A DNA stretch of 64,000 bases from Tanytarsus gracilentus (lineage: Eukaryota > Arthropoda > Insecta > Diptera > Chironomidae). The DNA is taken from the NCBI GenBank assembly GCA_038502055.1, contig JAXRKN010000022.1, forward strand, positions 101,001-165,000, given 5' to 3'. Both the position numbers and the translations under genes were made by a program. This document shows, piece by piece, positions 1-9,759 of this stretch (its first letter is position 1; every line of letters begins with the position of its first letter). Below the pieces are notes generated by a model. That model had not been told where the DNA came from. It saw only the letters and a program-made list of their open reading frames with translations, and ran no database searches.

Positions 1-373
1 GCTGTTGACCTTGATTTTGCTGTTGAGGATTAGTTTGTCCTTGATTTTGTTGTTGAGGATTAAATTGTCCTTGATTCTGTTGTTGAGGATTAAATTGTCC
101 TTGATTTTGCTGTTGAGGATTAATTTGTCCTTGATTCTGTGGTTGAGGGTTAAATTGTCCAGGAAAAACAAAAGGATTAAATCCTCCTTGATTGCCTACA
201 AAAGGATTTTGACCTTGGTTTTGTGGGAAGTAATTGCCACCACCTTGTTGCTGACCAAAAGGACTAAACCCCGGAAATTGTCTTTTAATTCTATTTAAAT
301 TAGTTACTGGCGCACTTTGTATATTTTTAAAAGCAATAAGTGATAACACAAAAATTAAAATAAATTGTTTCAT
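1..373 (-). CDS. Gln/Asn-rich secreted protein, 3' end cut by window edge
   Basis: The frame opens at the ATG complementary to 371-373 and stays open to base 1, so the 3' part is missing. It starts with a hydrophobic signal peptide (MKQFILIFVLSLIAFKNIQS), followed by a dibasic stretch (NRIKRQF) that could be a propeptide cut, then Gly/Phe/Asn/Gln sequence. From about residue 70 it becomes a tandem repeat of roughly 10 residues, NQGQFNPQQQ, repeated at least five times with near-identical DNA. The next minus-strand gene (609-1607) has the same plan of signal peptide plus Q/N-rich repeats, so the two are probably tandem relatives. Function is unknown; low-complexity secreted Q/N proteins of insects are often silk-, cuticle- or saliva-like, which is only a guess here. 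Confidence 0.6.
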   Translation of the reverse strand, partial: MKQFILIFVLSLIAFKNIQSAPVTNLNRIKRQFPGFSPFGQQQGGGNYFPQNQGQNPFVGNQGGFNPFVFPGQFNPQPQNQGQINPQQQNQGQFNPQQQNQGQFNPQQQNQGQTNPQQQNQGQQ

Positions 374-416
374 TCTTAGTTCCAAACTAGACAACGACTT
401 AAGGAAGACTGAAAAA

Positions 417-443
417 CAGTGAGACGACACACAGTATTTTAAA
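417..443 (-). promoter_or_regulatory. possible TATA/Inr pair for the Q/N-rich gene at 1-373
   Basis: On the minus strand TTTAAAATA (435-443) lies about 25 bases before TCACTG (417-422), an arthropod-type initiator. Spacing and orientation fit the ATG at 373. This is pattern matching only. Confidence 0.3.
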
Positions 444-608
444 CATTATCACTGTAACCTGTTTTTTTCTTTCTCTTCTTTAATGCTTGCGGGGAACTTC
501 CAGTTCAATTAACTAGAATGCTTAGTAATTTTTAGCTTTAAAACGAGTTTGAATAAATTACAAGAAACGATCAAAGAAAATTTGTCATCTAAATAAAATT
601 AAGCGTAA

Positions 609-1607
609 TTATTTTTTATTGCTAATATTTCCAGGTCTTGAATGAGCCCAAGGTGGGATCGATGGTCGAGGACAGGTGCCGGCATTAAATAATTCAACCC
701 CTAAAAACAAAATTAGAATTTTAATTCAAATTCTTTGTGTTTTTTTTAAATTATTGATGGAGAAACTTTTGGTGTCACTTTGTTTATTAATTAATTACTT
801 ACTTTCGCCACAGTCCAAAATACAATCAAACATTTCACGATTCCGAAAGGTTCGGTAATTTATTCCGTCACTTCCACACCCTTGGAAGATAAAAAAGCAA
901 TCAATACATTTATATCGCAGTTGCATTAAGAGAAACTTACACGGATCATAATGCGCCAATACTTTTGTAATACACGACTCGGCACAAGCTACACAGAGAA
1001 AAGAGAAAATAAAAAATCTTACTCATTCACTGCTATATAAGTGACCTTGAACTTGAGGTGTTGGTGGTTGTTGTTGCTGCTGCTGTCCGTTGTTTTGATT
1101 AAATTGTTGTTGGTTGAAATTTTGATTCTGTTGGTTTAAATTTGATTGTTGATTATTTAGATTGGATTCTTGATTGAAACCCGGCTGCTGGTTATTAAAT
1201 CCTTGATTAGGCCGTTGTTGATTAAAATTTGACTGCTGATTATTGTTACCATTAAATCCTTGATTAGGCCGTTGTCGATTAAAATTTGACTGCTGATTAT
1301 TGTTGCCATTAAAACTTGTCCCTTGATTGGGATTCACCTGTTGTCCATTAAAATTACCCCAGCCTTGATTAAAGTTGGGTTGCTGTCCCCCTAAATTTGG
1401 TCTTCTTGTCCTCTGTTTTTGATTGGGTCTTCTTTGGTTAAAATTTGGCCTTTGAGGGGAATTTCCAAATTCTGCATAGCGATTATCAATCTCATCGGTT
1501 TTATCGTCATCGTCATCGGTGGGGAATACAAAATTATCTGCAGCTTCTATGTTAGTCAAAAATATCAAAAAAGTGAGCGATAATAAAATTAGCACTAAGT
1601 AATTCAT
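609..1607 (-). CDS. Secreted Gln/Asn-rich protein with C-terminal Kazal-like exons
   Basis: Exon 1 runs 1607 to 1031 or to the in-frame TGA at 1023-1025; candidate downstream exons are 988-941, 880-803 and 700-609, giving about 264 aa when joined. It has a signal peptide (MNYLVLILLSLTFLIF...), an acidic tract FPTDDDDDKTDE, then about 130 residues of Asn/Gln/Phe/Gly repeats such as NQGFNGNNNQQSNFN. The three short exons join in frame with good splice sites between them and encode CAESC, a CGSDGINYRTF core and a CILDCG...GTC end, resembling a Kazal protease-inhibitor domain. Cysteine spacing is atypical: one usual cysteine is Arg, and 11 residues separate the second and third. The join from exon 1 needs a weak donor (GTGAAT at 1030); a stronger GTAAGA follows an in-frame TGA. 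So either one fused protein or two outcomes exist. No upstream ATG lies before 1607 in this frame. Confidence 0.55.
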
Positions 1608-1696
1608 TGAGCAGATTTTTGTAATGTATTCTTCAAAGTATTTCAATAAGAACTAAAATTGTTTTCGGCAAAACATTCTCATGATGAGGCAAAAAT

Positions 1697-1706
1697 ATAT
1701 TTTATA
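1697..1706 (-). promoter_or_regulatory. TATA-like box for the Q/N-rich Kazal-like gene
   Basis: The minus strand reads TATAAAATAT about 90 bases upstream of the ATG at 1607. That leaves room for a start site near 1675 and a short leader. Only position and consensus support it. Confidence 0.35.
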
Positions 1707-2568
1707 AACATTTTTTTGATATCGTCATAAATCAAGGGAAGATTATTTTAAACTCAAGATAAAATTTATTTTTAATGCATTTTTATAAGACAAGTTTTTA
1801 AGAAATTTTTGAACGCTTGAAACTTTTTAAATTTTGCAGACTTTTTTCCTTGAAATCTATACAATGAACTTTTGCTGTTCAAGTTGTATAATGTCAAAGA
1901 TATTTAAAGAAACTCACGAGGTATTTTATTCAAACTCGTATTATTGATTCAAACAAAAAATTGTTACTTTTACAAGCAGATGTTTGCAAAGATTCAATAA
2001 ATAATCATGTCAATCACCTGTTATTTGAATTGTTAGAAAATTATTACAGTTTTGTTGATTAAAAAAGCGAAATTTTACTCATCACATCATTTTCTCAAAC
2101 ATCGTCATCACCATCAGCAAATTCGTCGATCGTAGCTCATAACAAAAGCATAACACTTGAATGTAAAGTTCATTACCTCCACAAGTGTGTGAGTTTGAAC
2201 ATCTCAATGTAACATCACCAGATACTGAATTAGATTCTAAATCATAAAAACGTTTTTCACTGAACAATCGAATTTACAATTTTAATTCTATTCAGTACAT
2301 AGAAATTTTTAAAGAAAAAAATTGAAATTTTATTGAGAGTTAGAGAGTGTCCTAATAGAAGGTTAAAAATTGATACAACCAAAAAAGATAAATTTTATCA
2401 TTAAATTTCAACAGCTTTTGTCAAAATTTTAGCATCGGAAACAGTTTTATGTTGCATTCAAAATTGATCATTTCCAAATTAAAGCAATTGTAAAGGTTAA
2501 ACATCAAGTGACACATTAATGATATTTTTTCATCATTGAAACGTCAACGAGATCATTTGAGTTTATAT
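1707..2568. other. AT-rich intergenic DNA, no supported gene
   Basis: Only short frames occur here. A possible minus-strand exon pair around 2095-2259 was considered and rejected (see rejected list). The rest is A/T runs. Confidence 0.5.
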
Positions 2569-2695
2569 CAGAGATGGGCAATTACAAAAAATTGTAAAAA
2601 ATTACATGTAATATATTTTCTTTTGGAAAATTACGTGAATTTTTTTAACTACATGTAATTTTTATTTGATTACGTTAAGTAATTTCCCATCTCTG
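2569..2695. mobile_element. hAT-type MITE, CAGAGATGG family, copy 1
   Basis: The 127-bp stretch begins CAGAGATGGGCAATTAC and ends with the inverse, GTAATTTCCCATCTCTG after a small difference. Interior sequence is A/T with further palindromic ACATGTAAT motifs. Flanks GTTTATAT (2561-2568) and GTTTGTTT (2696-2703) agree at six of eight positions, consistent with a decayed 8-bp target duplication. Similar sequences occur at 10340, 14326-14415 and 30897-30947. Terminal inverted repeats, no coding capacity and 8-bp duplications fit a non-autonomous hAT element. Confidence 0.65.
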
Positions 2696-3170
2696 GTTTG
2701 TTTTAAAATCTTTTTTTTTTAGAAATGTTTAAAAATTTTAATGAAAATAAATTTTAACAAAAAAAAAATATTATGAATAGTTTTTAAAAAGTTTATTTTT
2801 TTGACTTTTTTTACGTATAAAGCACTTGAGAAATTTTTGCATTGACTCTTACTTACATACACGCTTAGTTAGTTCTCTTCTGCTCGCTGATGTTTGTAAA
2901 CGTGATTTGAATTCAATCTCGCAAGTTTTGAGTGTTGTTTTGGGCGTGGAAATATTTTTTTAGTTAATGAAATTTTATTTTAAGTTTGAGTCATCATTTA
3001 TCAGATCTTAAAAAATGAAAAACTTTTTGGTGTTTAAAAAATTTAAAATGCCATAAAATAGTAAAACTATCAAAAAAATATGAAACTGATAAACTTTTTA
3101 TAGTTTCATACAGTCAAAAACAGTTCTCGCTATTTTTATTCAATAAAATCGCCATAACAAATCGTCAACT

Positions 3171-3854
3171 ATGAAAATAAACGGAAATTTACTTTTTACT
3201 GCAGCGCAAAATGTGAAAAATCTTCGTCTTCACAAGTACATGTGGAGTTGCATGGCAATAACACATGATACACTTGATAAATTTAAAAAGCTTGTCTACG
3301 AGACAGATAGTAAAGGTTTTAATGTTTTTCAACTGGCTGTAATGCACAACAAATTGGAAATAATTCAGTGGATGTGGCAAAAGCTTCAACGAGATGTATT
3401 TTATGATGAAGAATTTCGCAGCTTTATAAAAATTGAAACTAAAGATGGAAAAAATATTCTTCAATTAGCGGCAGCGTGCAATAAAAAAACACAAACACAC
3501 GAATGGCTGTGGAATAAAATGGTGCAAATATTTGGTAAAGAAGGATTGAAAGAGATGATTGAACATGGAGACAGAAACGATCGAAATGTATGTGAAATTT
3601 ATTATTTATCTTTTACTCTTATTTAAGATTTTAATTTTTAGGTTTTTCATCTTTCGGCTATTTCCAACTCAAATGAAGTATTTACAAAACTTTATGCCCT
3701 TGCTAAAACTCATCTTGGTGCGACCGAAATGAGAAGATCGCTGAGGAAAAAAGAGCTTGTTTACGATGCTAATGTATTTGATATTGCTAAGGAACATGCA
3801 ATGGACTGCACGCTTTATCCATGGCTGAAAACAAAAAGGCACAAATATTTTTGA
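3171..3854 (+). CDS. Ankyrin-repeat-like protein
   Basis: Exons 3171-3587 and 3642-3854 are joined over a 54-bp intron (GTATGT...TTTTAG), giving 208 aa. The protein has three or four helical repeats of the ankyrin type. Visible units are KGFNVFQLAVMHNKLEIIQW, KNILQLAAACNKKTQTHEW and RNVFHLSAISNSNEVFTKL. Each has the D/G-x-N-x(2)-L-A-x(3)-N backbone of ankyrin repeats, but spacing is longer than 33 residues. A Trp recurs in the second helix of each (YMW, WMW, WLW). There is no signal peptide or membrane segment. Function is unknown, presumably protein binding. The GTTTT end of exon 1 and the frame across the intron are clean. It could be one member of a lineage-specific ankyrin family, as such families are common in insects. 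Confidence 0.6.
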
Positions 3855-3911
3855 GTGATTATAAATTTATTAAACAACCAATTCCATACAATAAATAATA
3901 TTATTGACAAA

Positions 3912-4171
3912 CTAGCTCAGCACTTCAGTTATATTCCACTTACTAACAATAATCAATGGAATAATTTTTCTTTCACTCATATTTTTAAAATTTAAGTTTT
4001 CAGTTTCAAAATCTGTGTAATCGACAAGAGTTTCAATCGGCTGTTTTTCCATCGGAAAAGCATTAAATTCAACTGAAAAAATTTAACATTTAATTTTTTT
4101 TAATTTAATGACAACTTAAACTTACAAAATGTTGTGAAAACCATCACCAAAATTATCAAAAGTCTTCTCAT
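3912..4171 (-). CDS. Small putative secreted protein
   Basis: Exon 1 is 4171-4126 and exon 2 is 4072-3912, joined over a 53-bp intron with good GTAAGT and TTTTTCAG ends, giving about 68 aa. Exon 1 encodes a hydrophobic start, MRRLLIILVMVFTTF, which reads as a signal peptide. The mature part is an acidic, Asn/Glu-rich peptide (EFNAFPMEKQPIETLVDYTD and on) without cysteines. No family is recognised. The matching of signal exon, splice ends and frame is the only support, so this is a tentative gene. Confidence 0.4.
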
Positions 4172-4386
4172 CTTCACAATTTTACTATGACTGATGCAAA
4201 ATATAAATAAAAATGTGATTGAAGAAAAATATAAAAACTGAGAATTATTTGCTTGCCAATTAGAATATTTTCTATTATTATAATATTCCAAGAAATCATC
4301 TGCTTCTTTCAAATTGTTAACAATATTTTAAAATATCAAAACCAACACAAAATAAGTTTTTAATATCATTTGAGTACATAAAAAAT

Positions 4387-5082
4387 TCAGTCAGCTTTTC
4401 TAAGCTTTTTACTTGAGACTTCAATTGCATCCAACCACAATTTAAACTCTTCTGGCATTTCTGGTTGTTGTTCAAATCCTTTAAATTGTTTCATCAACTT
4501 TATGACATCAACTTTTGTCACACATTGCTTTGACATTGAAACTGCTCTTACAAAGCCATCAAGAGTGATAAACTTTTGCTCAAGATAAATAGCGCTTTCA
4601 TCCCAACAAACAAGTTCTAAAAAAAGAAATTAAACTATCACGAATTATTTTTTTTACAAATTTTACCAGTTGAAATTTTGTATGGAGTAAAAATTGGGAT
4701 AGATCGACGATAACGAACTGATGAAGCACCTTGAACTGCACCGCCTCCTGCTTTTTTGATAGCGCCATAAATTCCAGTCAATCCATAGAAATGAAATCTT
4801 GCAAAATCAAGCTCCCTTAAGTAACGTGCATTGTTCATGTGTCTAATAAAAATGTCTACATCTTGAGATGTGCAAAGACCTTAAAAAATTTAATTTACTT
4901 AATAAAGTTAACTCTTAAAGCAAATATTAATAATAAATACCATAAATTGTCGTCTTTTCGTTGATGTTTCGTTTCTTTTGAAAAAACTGAGCAAAACCAA
5001 GAGTAAAAACACATCGTATGAAGTAGTTAACATCCCAAATGATGTAAAGAATTAATAACAGCGTATAAAAGCATAAACCCAT
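4387..5082 (-). CDS. THEM6-like hotdog-fold protein
   Basis: Exons 5082-4941, 4879-4667 and 4616-4387 give 194 aa, close to human THEM6 (208 aa). The N-terminus is one hydrophobic membrane segment (MGLCFYTLLLILYIIWDVNYF), as in THEM6. Then come CTSQDVDIFIRHMNNARYL, the family hallmark HMNNARYLRELDFARF, the SVRYRRSIPIF strand, and CWDESAIYLEQKFITLDGFV. These follow the order of the 4-hydroxybenzoyl-CoA thioesterase-like hotdog domain. The family has thioesterase fold; catalysis is unproven for THEM6, and the classical catalytic Asp position is occupied by Asn of HMNNARY. The protein is expected to sit on an internal membrane. Intron phases agree through both junctions. Confidence 0.85.
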
Positions 5083-5877
5083 GTTTATAATTTTTTTTTC
5101 TAAAAAAATAAATTTGTGATTTTCACAATTTTAATAAATGTTTATTTTTAAAAGATATTTTCAAAGTCCAAAAATTGTTGAGCAAGTCTTTTTTGATTTA
5201 AATAATAAGCATGTTTGAAAAATGACTTACCAACACAAACATATTATTTTGGAATAAATTTACCGTAAACTTTGATCTATCATAATTTTTTAAATATTTG
5301 AACTTAAATTTAATCTTTTAGCTTAAACTGTAGTTTATCGTGTTAACTATTAAAAATTACCTGTAAATTGTTTAAACTGTGTAGAAAACCATCAATAAAT
5401 TATTAAAAACCAAGTAATGTTGATACCTTTAGATATTCTACACTAATAAATGAAATATTTTCAAATCAACTCAGGTAAAAAAACAATTGAGTGGTTTAAG
5501 ACATCACAAACGGCATAACGTCTTAGGCAAACAAGTTTAATTTCAATTATATTTATCTTTTTATTTAATTTAAAATTTTACATAATTTAAAATTAGAAAA
5601 CTTAAGAATTCTGAAAAAACAAATAATTAAAAACTTTTTAATTAATTTAAGTTAATTTCTTGGAGATGAATTTATTCAATGATTCATATGTGTGAATTAT
5701 CTTAAAATTTGCACGTGCTACGCACACTTAAAATTTAAACAATTCTGACTCAATAAAATTTCCTGAAATTTTTTTGTTAATTGATGTTAATTGGAGACAC
5801 ACAGGTAGGTGATCAATGTTTAGCAATATTTTTTTCTGACGATAAATTACTGTTTTATCACCTTCGTCTCAAGCTTT
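5083..5877. other. AT-rich intergenic DNA
   Basis: This is the upstream region of the THEM6-like gene (minus) and of the Ser/Thr-rich gene (plus). I see no coding potential or repeat structure beyond A/T runs. Confidence 0.5.
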
Positions 5878-5915
5878 TATAAATAAATCAATTCTCACCC
5901 TTTCGCTAGTCAGTC
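5878..5915 (+). promoter_or_regulatory. TATA box plus initiator
   Basis: TATAAATA at 5878-5885 is followed by TCAGTC at 5910-5915, an arthropod initiator, about 32 bases after the TATA start. The ATG of the downstream secreted-peptide gene is 20 bases further on. The spacing is textbook and supports that small gene being real. Confidence 0.6.
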
Positions 5916-5932
5916 AGCTACAGTTTTTCAAA

Positions 5933-6291
5933 ATGACAACAAGTATTTCACTAGGTGTATCAGTTTTAGTGCTTTTGTGCTGTTATTGTAAGAAAAAATT
6001 TTGTGCATTAAAAAATTATTAAAGTTTTAATTTTAAATTATTTTCAAATTTAAAGCAGCAAATGTTGCTGGTCAGCAAAGTTCAACATCTTCATTTTTAC
6101 CTTCAACATCATCCACTGGACATACAACTTTTGGTGATTCTACCACATCTTCAACAACAACAATCTCAAGCACTTCGAGTTCATCTACAACGCATGGTGA
6201 TCCAACCACTTCAAAAATTTCAACTTCATCTCATAATTCCACTAAATCAGACGATTGCAAACTTGGATTTTTGTGCAAGTTATTTCACTGA
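5933..6291 (+). CDS. Short Ser/Thr-rich secreted (mucin-like) protein
   Basis: Exon 1 is 5933-5987 and exon 2 starts at 6056 or 6059 and ends at 6291, giving about 96 aa. The signal peptide MTTSISLGVSVLVLLCCY fills exon 1. The mature part is about 60% Ser and Thr in runs such as STSSTGHTTFGDSTTSSTTT, ending in CKLGFLCKLFH with two cysteines. Such Ser/Thr runs are typical O-glycosylation targets, so a mucin-like secreted or surface product is likely; expression in gut, salivary or eggshell tissue cannot be told. The acceptor is AAGCAG, so both AG choices keep frame and differ by one Ala. The strong TATA/Inr just upstream supports transcription. Confidence 0.6.
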
Positions 6292-6554
6292 GGAATTTTT
6301 TTTAAATTTGCAAAATTCAAAATAATGTTTGAAGTTAATAAAATTTACCTTAAAGAATAAAATTAATAACATTCCATTAAATTTTTAATAATTAACGATA
6401 GTTAATATATTTATTTTCAAATACAGAGACAATTTATTTGAACATTACAGATTGAATTAATTTAATGATTTAGTTTAAAATGGGAAAAGTTATAATTAAA
6501 ACTTAACTGTTTTTAATTTCTCTACAGAGAATATTTATAAAGTTTTTGTAATTT

Positions 6555-8362
6555 TCATGACTCATATCTAAGTCTTTCATAATGCGGCCTAATTTCACTT
6601 GTGGGTATGTGAAGACTAAACTCTAGAGCGACTAGAACGGCAAATTCGAATGCAATTAATTCTTTTCTATTGATGCGGAAAATTGACTCGATTTTCTAAA
6701 AAAATTAAAATAGAGAAAATAAATACCACTTGAATTTAAATAATTACCTCAATTAATCCTTTAAGAACTTCTCCTTTGACATCATTTAGTTTCGCGCTGA
6801 GGAGAAGACAGGCACCAGCTGACAATTTTCTAATAAATAAAGAATTCATTTACTGATTTTTCAATTTAAAGAATTATTTTACCTATTAATTTTGTTTATC
6901 AGACCTGCCAGGATGAGCTTCTCAAAATATACATAAGCACATGCTATCGTGAGCTCATCAATCCTCGAGTCCATTTTATTGATTCTTCTCATGTCTCTTT
7001 TGATTGATCTCAATTTACTTAACGTGAGTTGAATGTGTGGATATTTCTCCTTGAACTTGTCGTTCAGTTCTTTCTTCAAATCAGCCTAAAATATTCAAAA
7101 TAATTAGCGTGAATTTAGAGATAATTTTAATTCAAATATTGAAATTAGTCATTAATTTTTTTAACATAGTATAGTGTTACTTGCTTTACTGACCTGACGA
7201 ACATAATCAATCACGCTTGTTATGTAACTCGTGAATGTTAACAAAGTCCGATGCTTTCCTGATGAAAATTCTGGATTCTCGAGAAGATCAGCTGAGTAAG
7301 GTTCTTCATCAACATCATCAACGTGAGAAATGTATCGTATCATTCCATGATTTCTCAGCACCAAAGTATCTAGGTGCTCTAACTGATGGCGCTGCAAAAA
7401 AATTGCATGTTAAACTCCAAATATTTTTTTTACTATTTTTAAAAACCTTATTTCCAACCCCAGGATTTGATCTTGATGGCACAAGTAAATGTCCATAAGA
7501 TATTTCCATTCCACCGTCTCTCCTCTCAATTCCAAGCAAATAAAATGGATCGAAAGGTTGATTTTCTGCCGTCGCTGACATCGGACGAGAAGTTGATGTG
7601 TTTCTTCTTCTTCCACCACTACTTCTCACATCCAACTTTATATTGCTTCTGTTAAATGAGCTCGCTAAGCCTTTTCGGAAGGGAATGACTGAGAAAATAT
7701 GAAGCGGCTTCTGATGCGTTGTTATGATGCATCGAGAATCATCAACGGATGATTGACCGTTGCGTAGAGGAGGAGGAGTTGGATCATGAATATGGACACA
7801 TTTGGGTTTGCTTGAAAGTGATTCAGTGCTTGAAGTTACAGCAGTTGCAACAGGCGCCGAACAGTTACAAAGGGCTTTCTTGAGAAGTAAAGCTTGACGA
7901 CGTTCAGCAATGGTTTCATTGGAACTGCTTATGGTTCTAAAAAGATCGCTGTAGCAATAATTTAGCTAATAAAATATTCTCACCTTCCTCTCTCGCGGTA
8001 TGGCTGAAAATTTACCATAAAATTATTGAAGAAACCTTTCGATGATGTTTGAATGCAATCAGATCCTGAACTTATTGAGTCTTGATCTTGATTCTTTTTT
8101 AAAGCTTAAATGAAAAAGTATTTAAAATATTTACTTAATTTTTTTCATCTAATAAACCTTTTTCCAATCCATTTACAGTCTCATCTTCTTCAATATTGTA
8201 AGTTCTTTTCGATGGTCGTCGAGATCCCATGTAATGATTTTGTGCGGCCCCAAAAGGCTTGTCACGATGCACTCCATCGAGCGAAATGTTTGATAAAAAT
8301 GAGACTGCTGCTAATCTTCGTCTAAGTCTAGTCTTTTCGCCATTATTAAAGTTTGTTGACAT
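6555..8362 (-). CDS. CABLES-type cyclin-box protein (Cdk5 and Abl substrate)
   Basis: Exons, minus: 8362-8158, 8104-7984, 7936-7459, 7391-7194, 7085-6883, 6829-6748 and 6695-6555, giving 475 aa. N-terminal RLRRRLAAVSFLSNISLDG matches the conserved CABLES start. Near the middle is QPFDPFYLLGIERR...EISYGHLLVPSR, then HRTLLTFTSYITSVIDYVR and the C-terminal cyclin box: DLKKELNDKFKEKYPHIQLT, ACAYVYFEKLILAGLINKINR, KLSAGACLLLSAKL, ELIAFEFAVLVALEFSLHIP. In vertebrates CABLES proteins link cyclin-dependent kinases to tyrosine kinases; the invertebrate role is less known. Two donors are non-consensus after GT (GTTTAT at 8157, GTTGGA at 7458), but only these keep the frame: reading through either intron meets a stop or loses the match. 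The ATG at 8362 was chosen because conservation begins just after it; no ATG lies further upstream before the zinc-finger gene ends at 8482. Confidence 0.88.
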
Positions 8363-8481
8363 CTTTTCAATGGATGAAATTTTTTTTGTTATTGAACTAA
8401 AGCGACATCTGCAGGAAACAGTCAATGATATATTTTTAAAAACTTTATTCATGATGTTAGTAAAAAAATAAACACAAAAAT

Positions 8482-9759
8482 TTATTTTGGTTGTTTTCTA
8501 ATTAAGCTTCTTAATCTTTTGATTTTTTCCTCAGCATGAATTCGCTTTTCTTCTTCATTCTTGGGTACAAAATTGTTTCCACCAATTGCATGAGTTTTTA
8601 AATGACTCTTAAGATAGTCCTTGAGTGTGTAGAGTTTTCCATCAAAGTCACACTCATAAGTTACTTTACTATGACGTGTTAAGTGGTGAATTCTTAAGGT
8701 TTTGTTACTACGAAATTTTTTCCCGCATGGACAATGAAAAGGTGTCGCGTTCTCGTGGAGGATCGCATGATTTCTCAAACTTTTTTTGGTTCTGAATTTT
8801 GAATCGCATTTGGTACATGCAAATTGAGGATCTTCCTGATGAACTGTTAAATGTCTCTCCAGATCAGACCTCTGGATAAATTTAAAGTCGCAAATGAAAC
8901 AAACGTGTGGACGAAGACCTGAATGCAAGTACATATGTCTTGTCAAACTGTATCCTTTGGAAAATGTCTTGTTGCACAATTTGCAGAAAAACTTTCGCGA
9001 TTTTAATGTGCTTTGAAAAGTTTGTTTGCGTCGGTGCTGGTTTGGTGCAAATTTATGAACGTTTTTCAAACTCTCTCCAGATTCATCAGGTGTTTGATTT
9101 GGCTCAACAATCGCCGGCAAATTTTCTTCTTCTTTTTTCGAATTGATTTCGGATTTCTTTTCAATTTTAATTTCACCAACATTTGAAGTTATAATTTCAG
9201 GTTTAAATGAATCTCGACTGCTCACATCTAACTGTTCAATAAACGAATCTTTTTGTGGTTTTCCCACTTTTCCTCTTATTGCGTTTGTAAATTGTCTCGA
9301 TGAATTTTTAAGCATGTATTCTTCTTCATTATAGCGCGAATTTTTAACCCGTTTTCTTTTGCCGAAGGATTCCGACTCACTTTTTTCCGATATATTTTCA
9401 ACCAAATTTGAGATGGTTTTAATATTTGTCGCGTCTTTATCTTTTTGATTTTGTTTCATAACTTCAATTCCGATGGCATAATTTGTGTTGCTTTCATTAA
9501 AGTCCTCATCTTGATCATTTAAATCAATTTCAATTACGTCACTTTTTGATGATGGAGATTTTGCAAAATGAGGAAGTTTTTGACGATAATTTTGAGGTAT
9601 TTGTAATGTTTGGTTCTCAAGTTTATAAAAATCAGTATATTCATTTACAGAAACACAAATGATGTTTGACTTCACTTCCTTTTTGTTGAAGAATTCAATC
9701 GACTCTAAAAGAGCAATTTTTTTGTCAATTTCATCAACTATCAATTCGATGTCGATCAT
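8482..9759 (-). CDS. C2H2 zinc-finger protein, single exon
   Basis: One uninterrupted frame of 425 aa starts at a true ATG. Residues 1-245 are acidic/polar and probably disordered, with a KRKRVKNSRY basic patch that could be a nuclear signal. Fingers occupy about 255-395: FFCKLCNKTFSKGYSLTRHMYLH, HVCFICDFKFIQRSDLERHL, and FACTKCDSKFRTKKSLRNHA are regular. The fourth, HCPCGKKFRSNKTLRIHHLTRH, has its two cysteines only one residue apart. The fifth, YECDFDGKLY...HLKTH, lacks the second cysteine. So three sound and two degenerate fingers. A nuclear DNA-binding regulator is likely; targets are unknown. Its stop lies only 120 bases before the CABLES ATG on the same strand, which leaves little room for separate 3' and 5' ends. 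Confidence 0.88.
   Translation of the reverse strand: MIDIELIVDEIDKKIALLESIEFFNKKEVKSNIICVSVNEYTDFYKLENQTLQIPQNYRQKLPHFAKSPSSKSDVIEIDLNDQDEDFNESNTNYAIGIEVMKQNQKDKDATNIKTISNLVENISEKSESESFGKRKRVKNSRYNEEEYMLKNSSRQFTNAIRGKVGKPQKDSFIEQLDVSSRDSFKPEIITSNVGEIKIEKKSEINSKKEEENLPAIVEPNQTPDESGESLKNVHKFAPNQHRRKQTFQSTLKSRKFFCKLCNKTFSKGYSLTRHMYLHSGLRPHVCFICDFKFIQRSDLERHLTVHQEDPQFACTKCDSKFRTKKSLRNHAILHENATPFHCPCGKKFRSNKTLRIHHLTRHSKVTYECDFDGKLYTLKDYLKSHLKTHAIGGNNFVPKNEEEKRIHAEEKIKRLRSLIRKQPK

Noticed and set aside
5..298. Plus-strand frame of 97 codons rich in Leu and Ile
   Set aside because: It is the opposite strand of the Q/N repeat gene; the repeating pattern comes from the repeat DNA.
2095..2267. Possible minus-strand exon pair encoding SVSGDVTLRCSNSHTC and an acidic end
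   Set aside because: The implied intron is only about 41 bases and no signal or start exon could be placed upstream, so the frame is probably chance.
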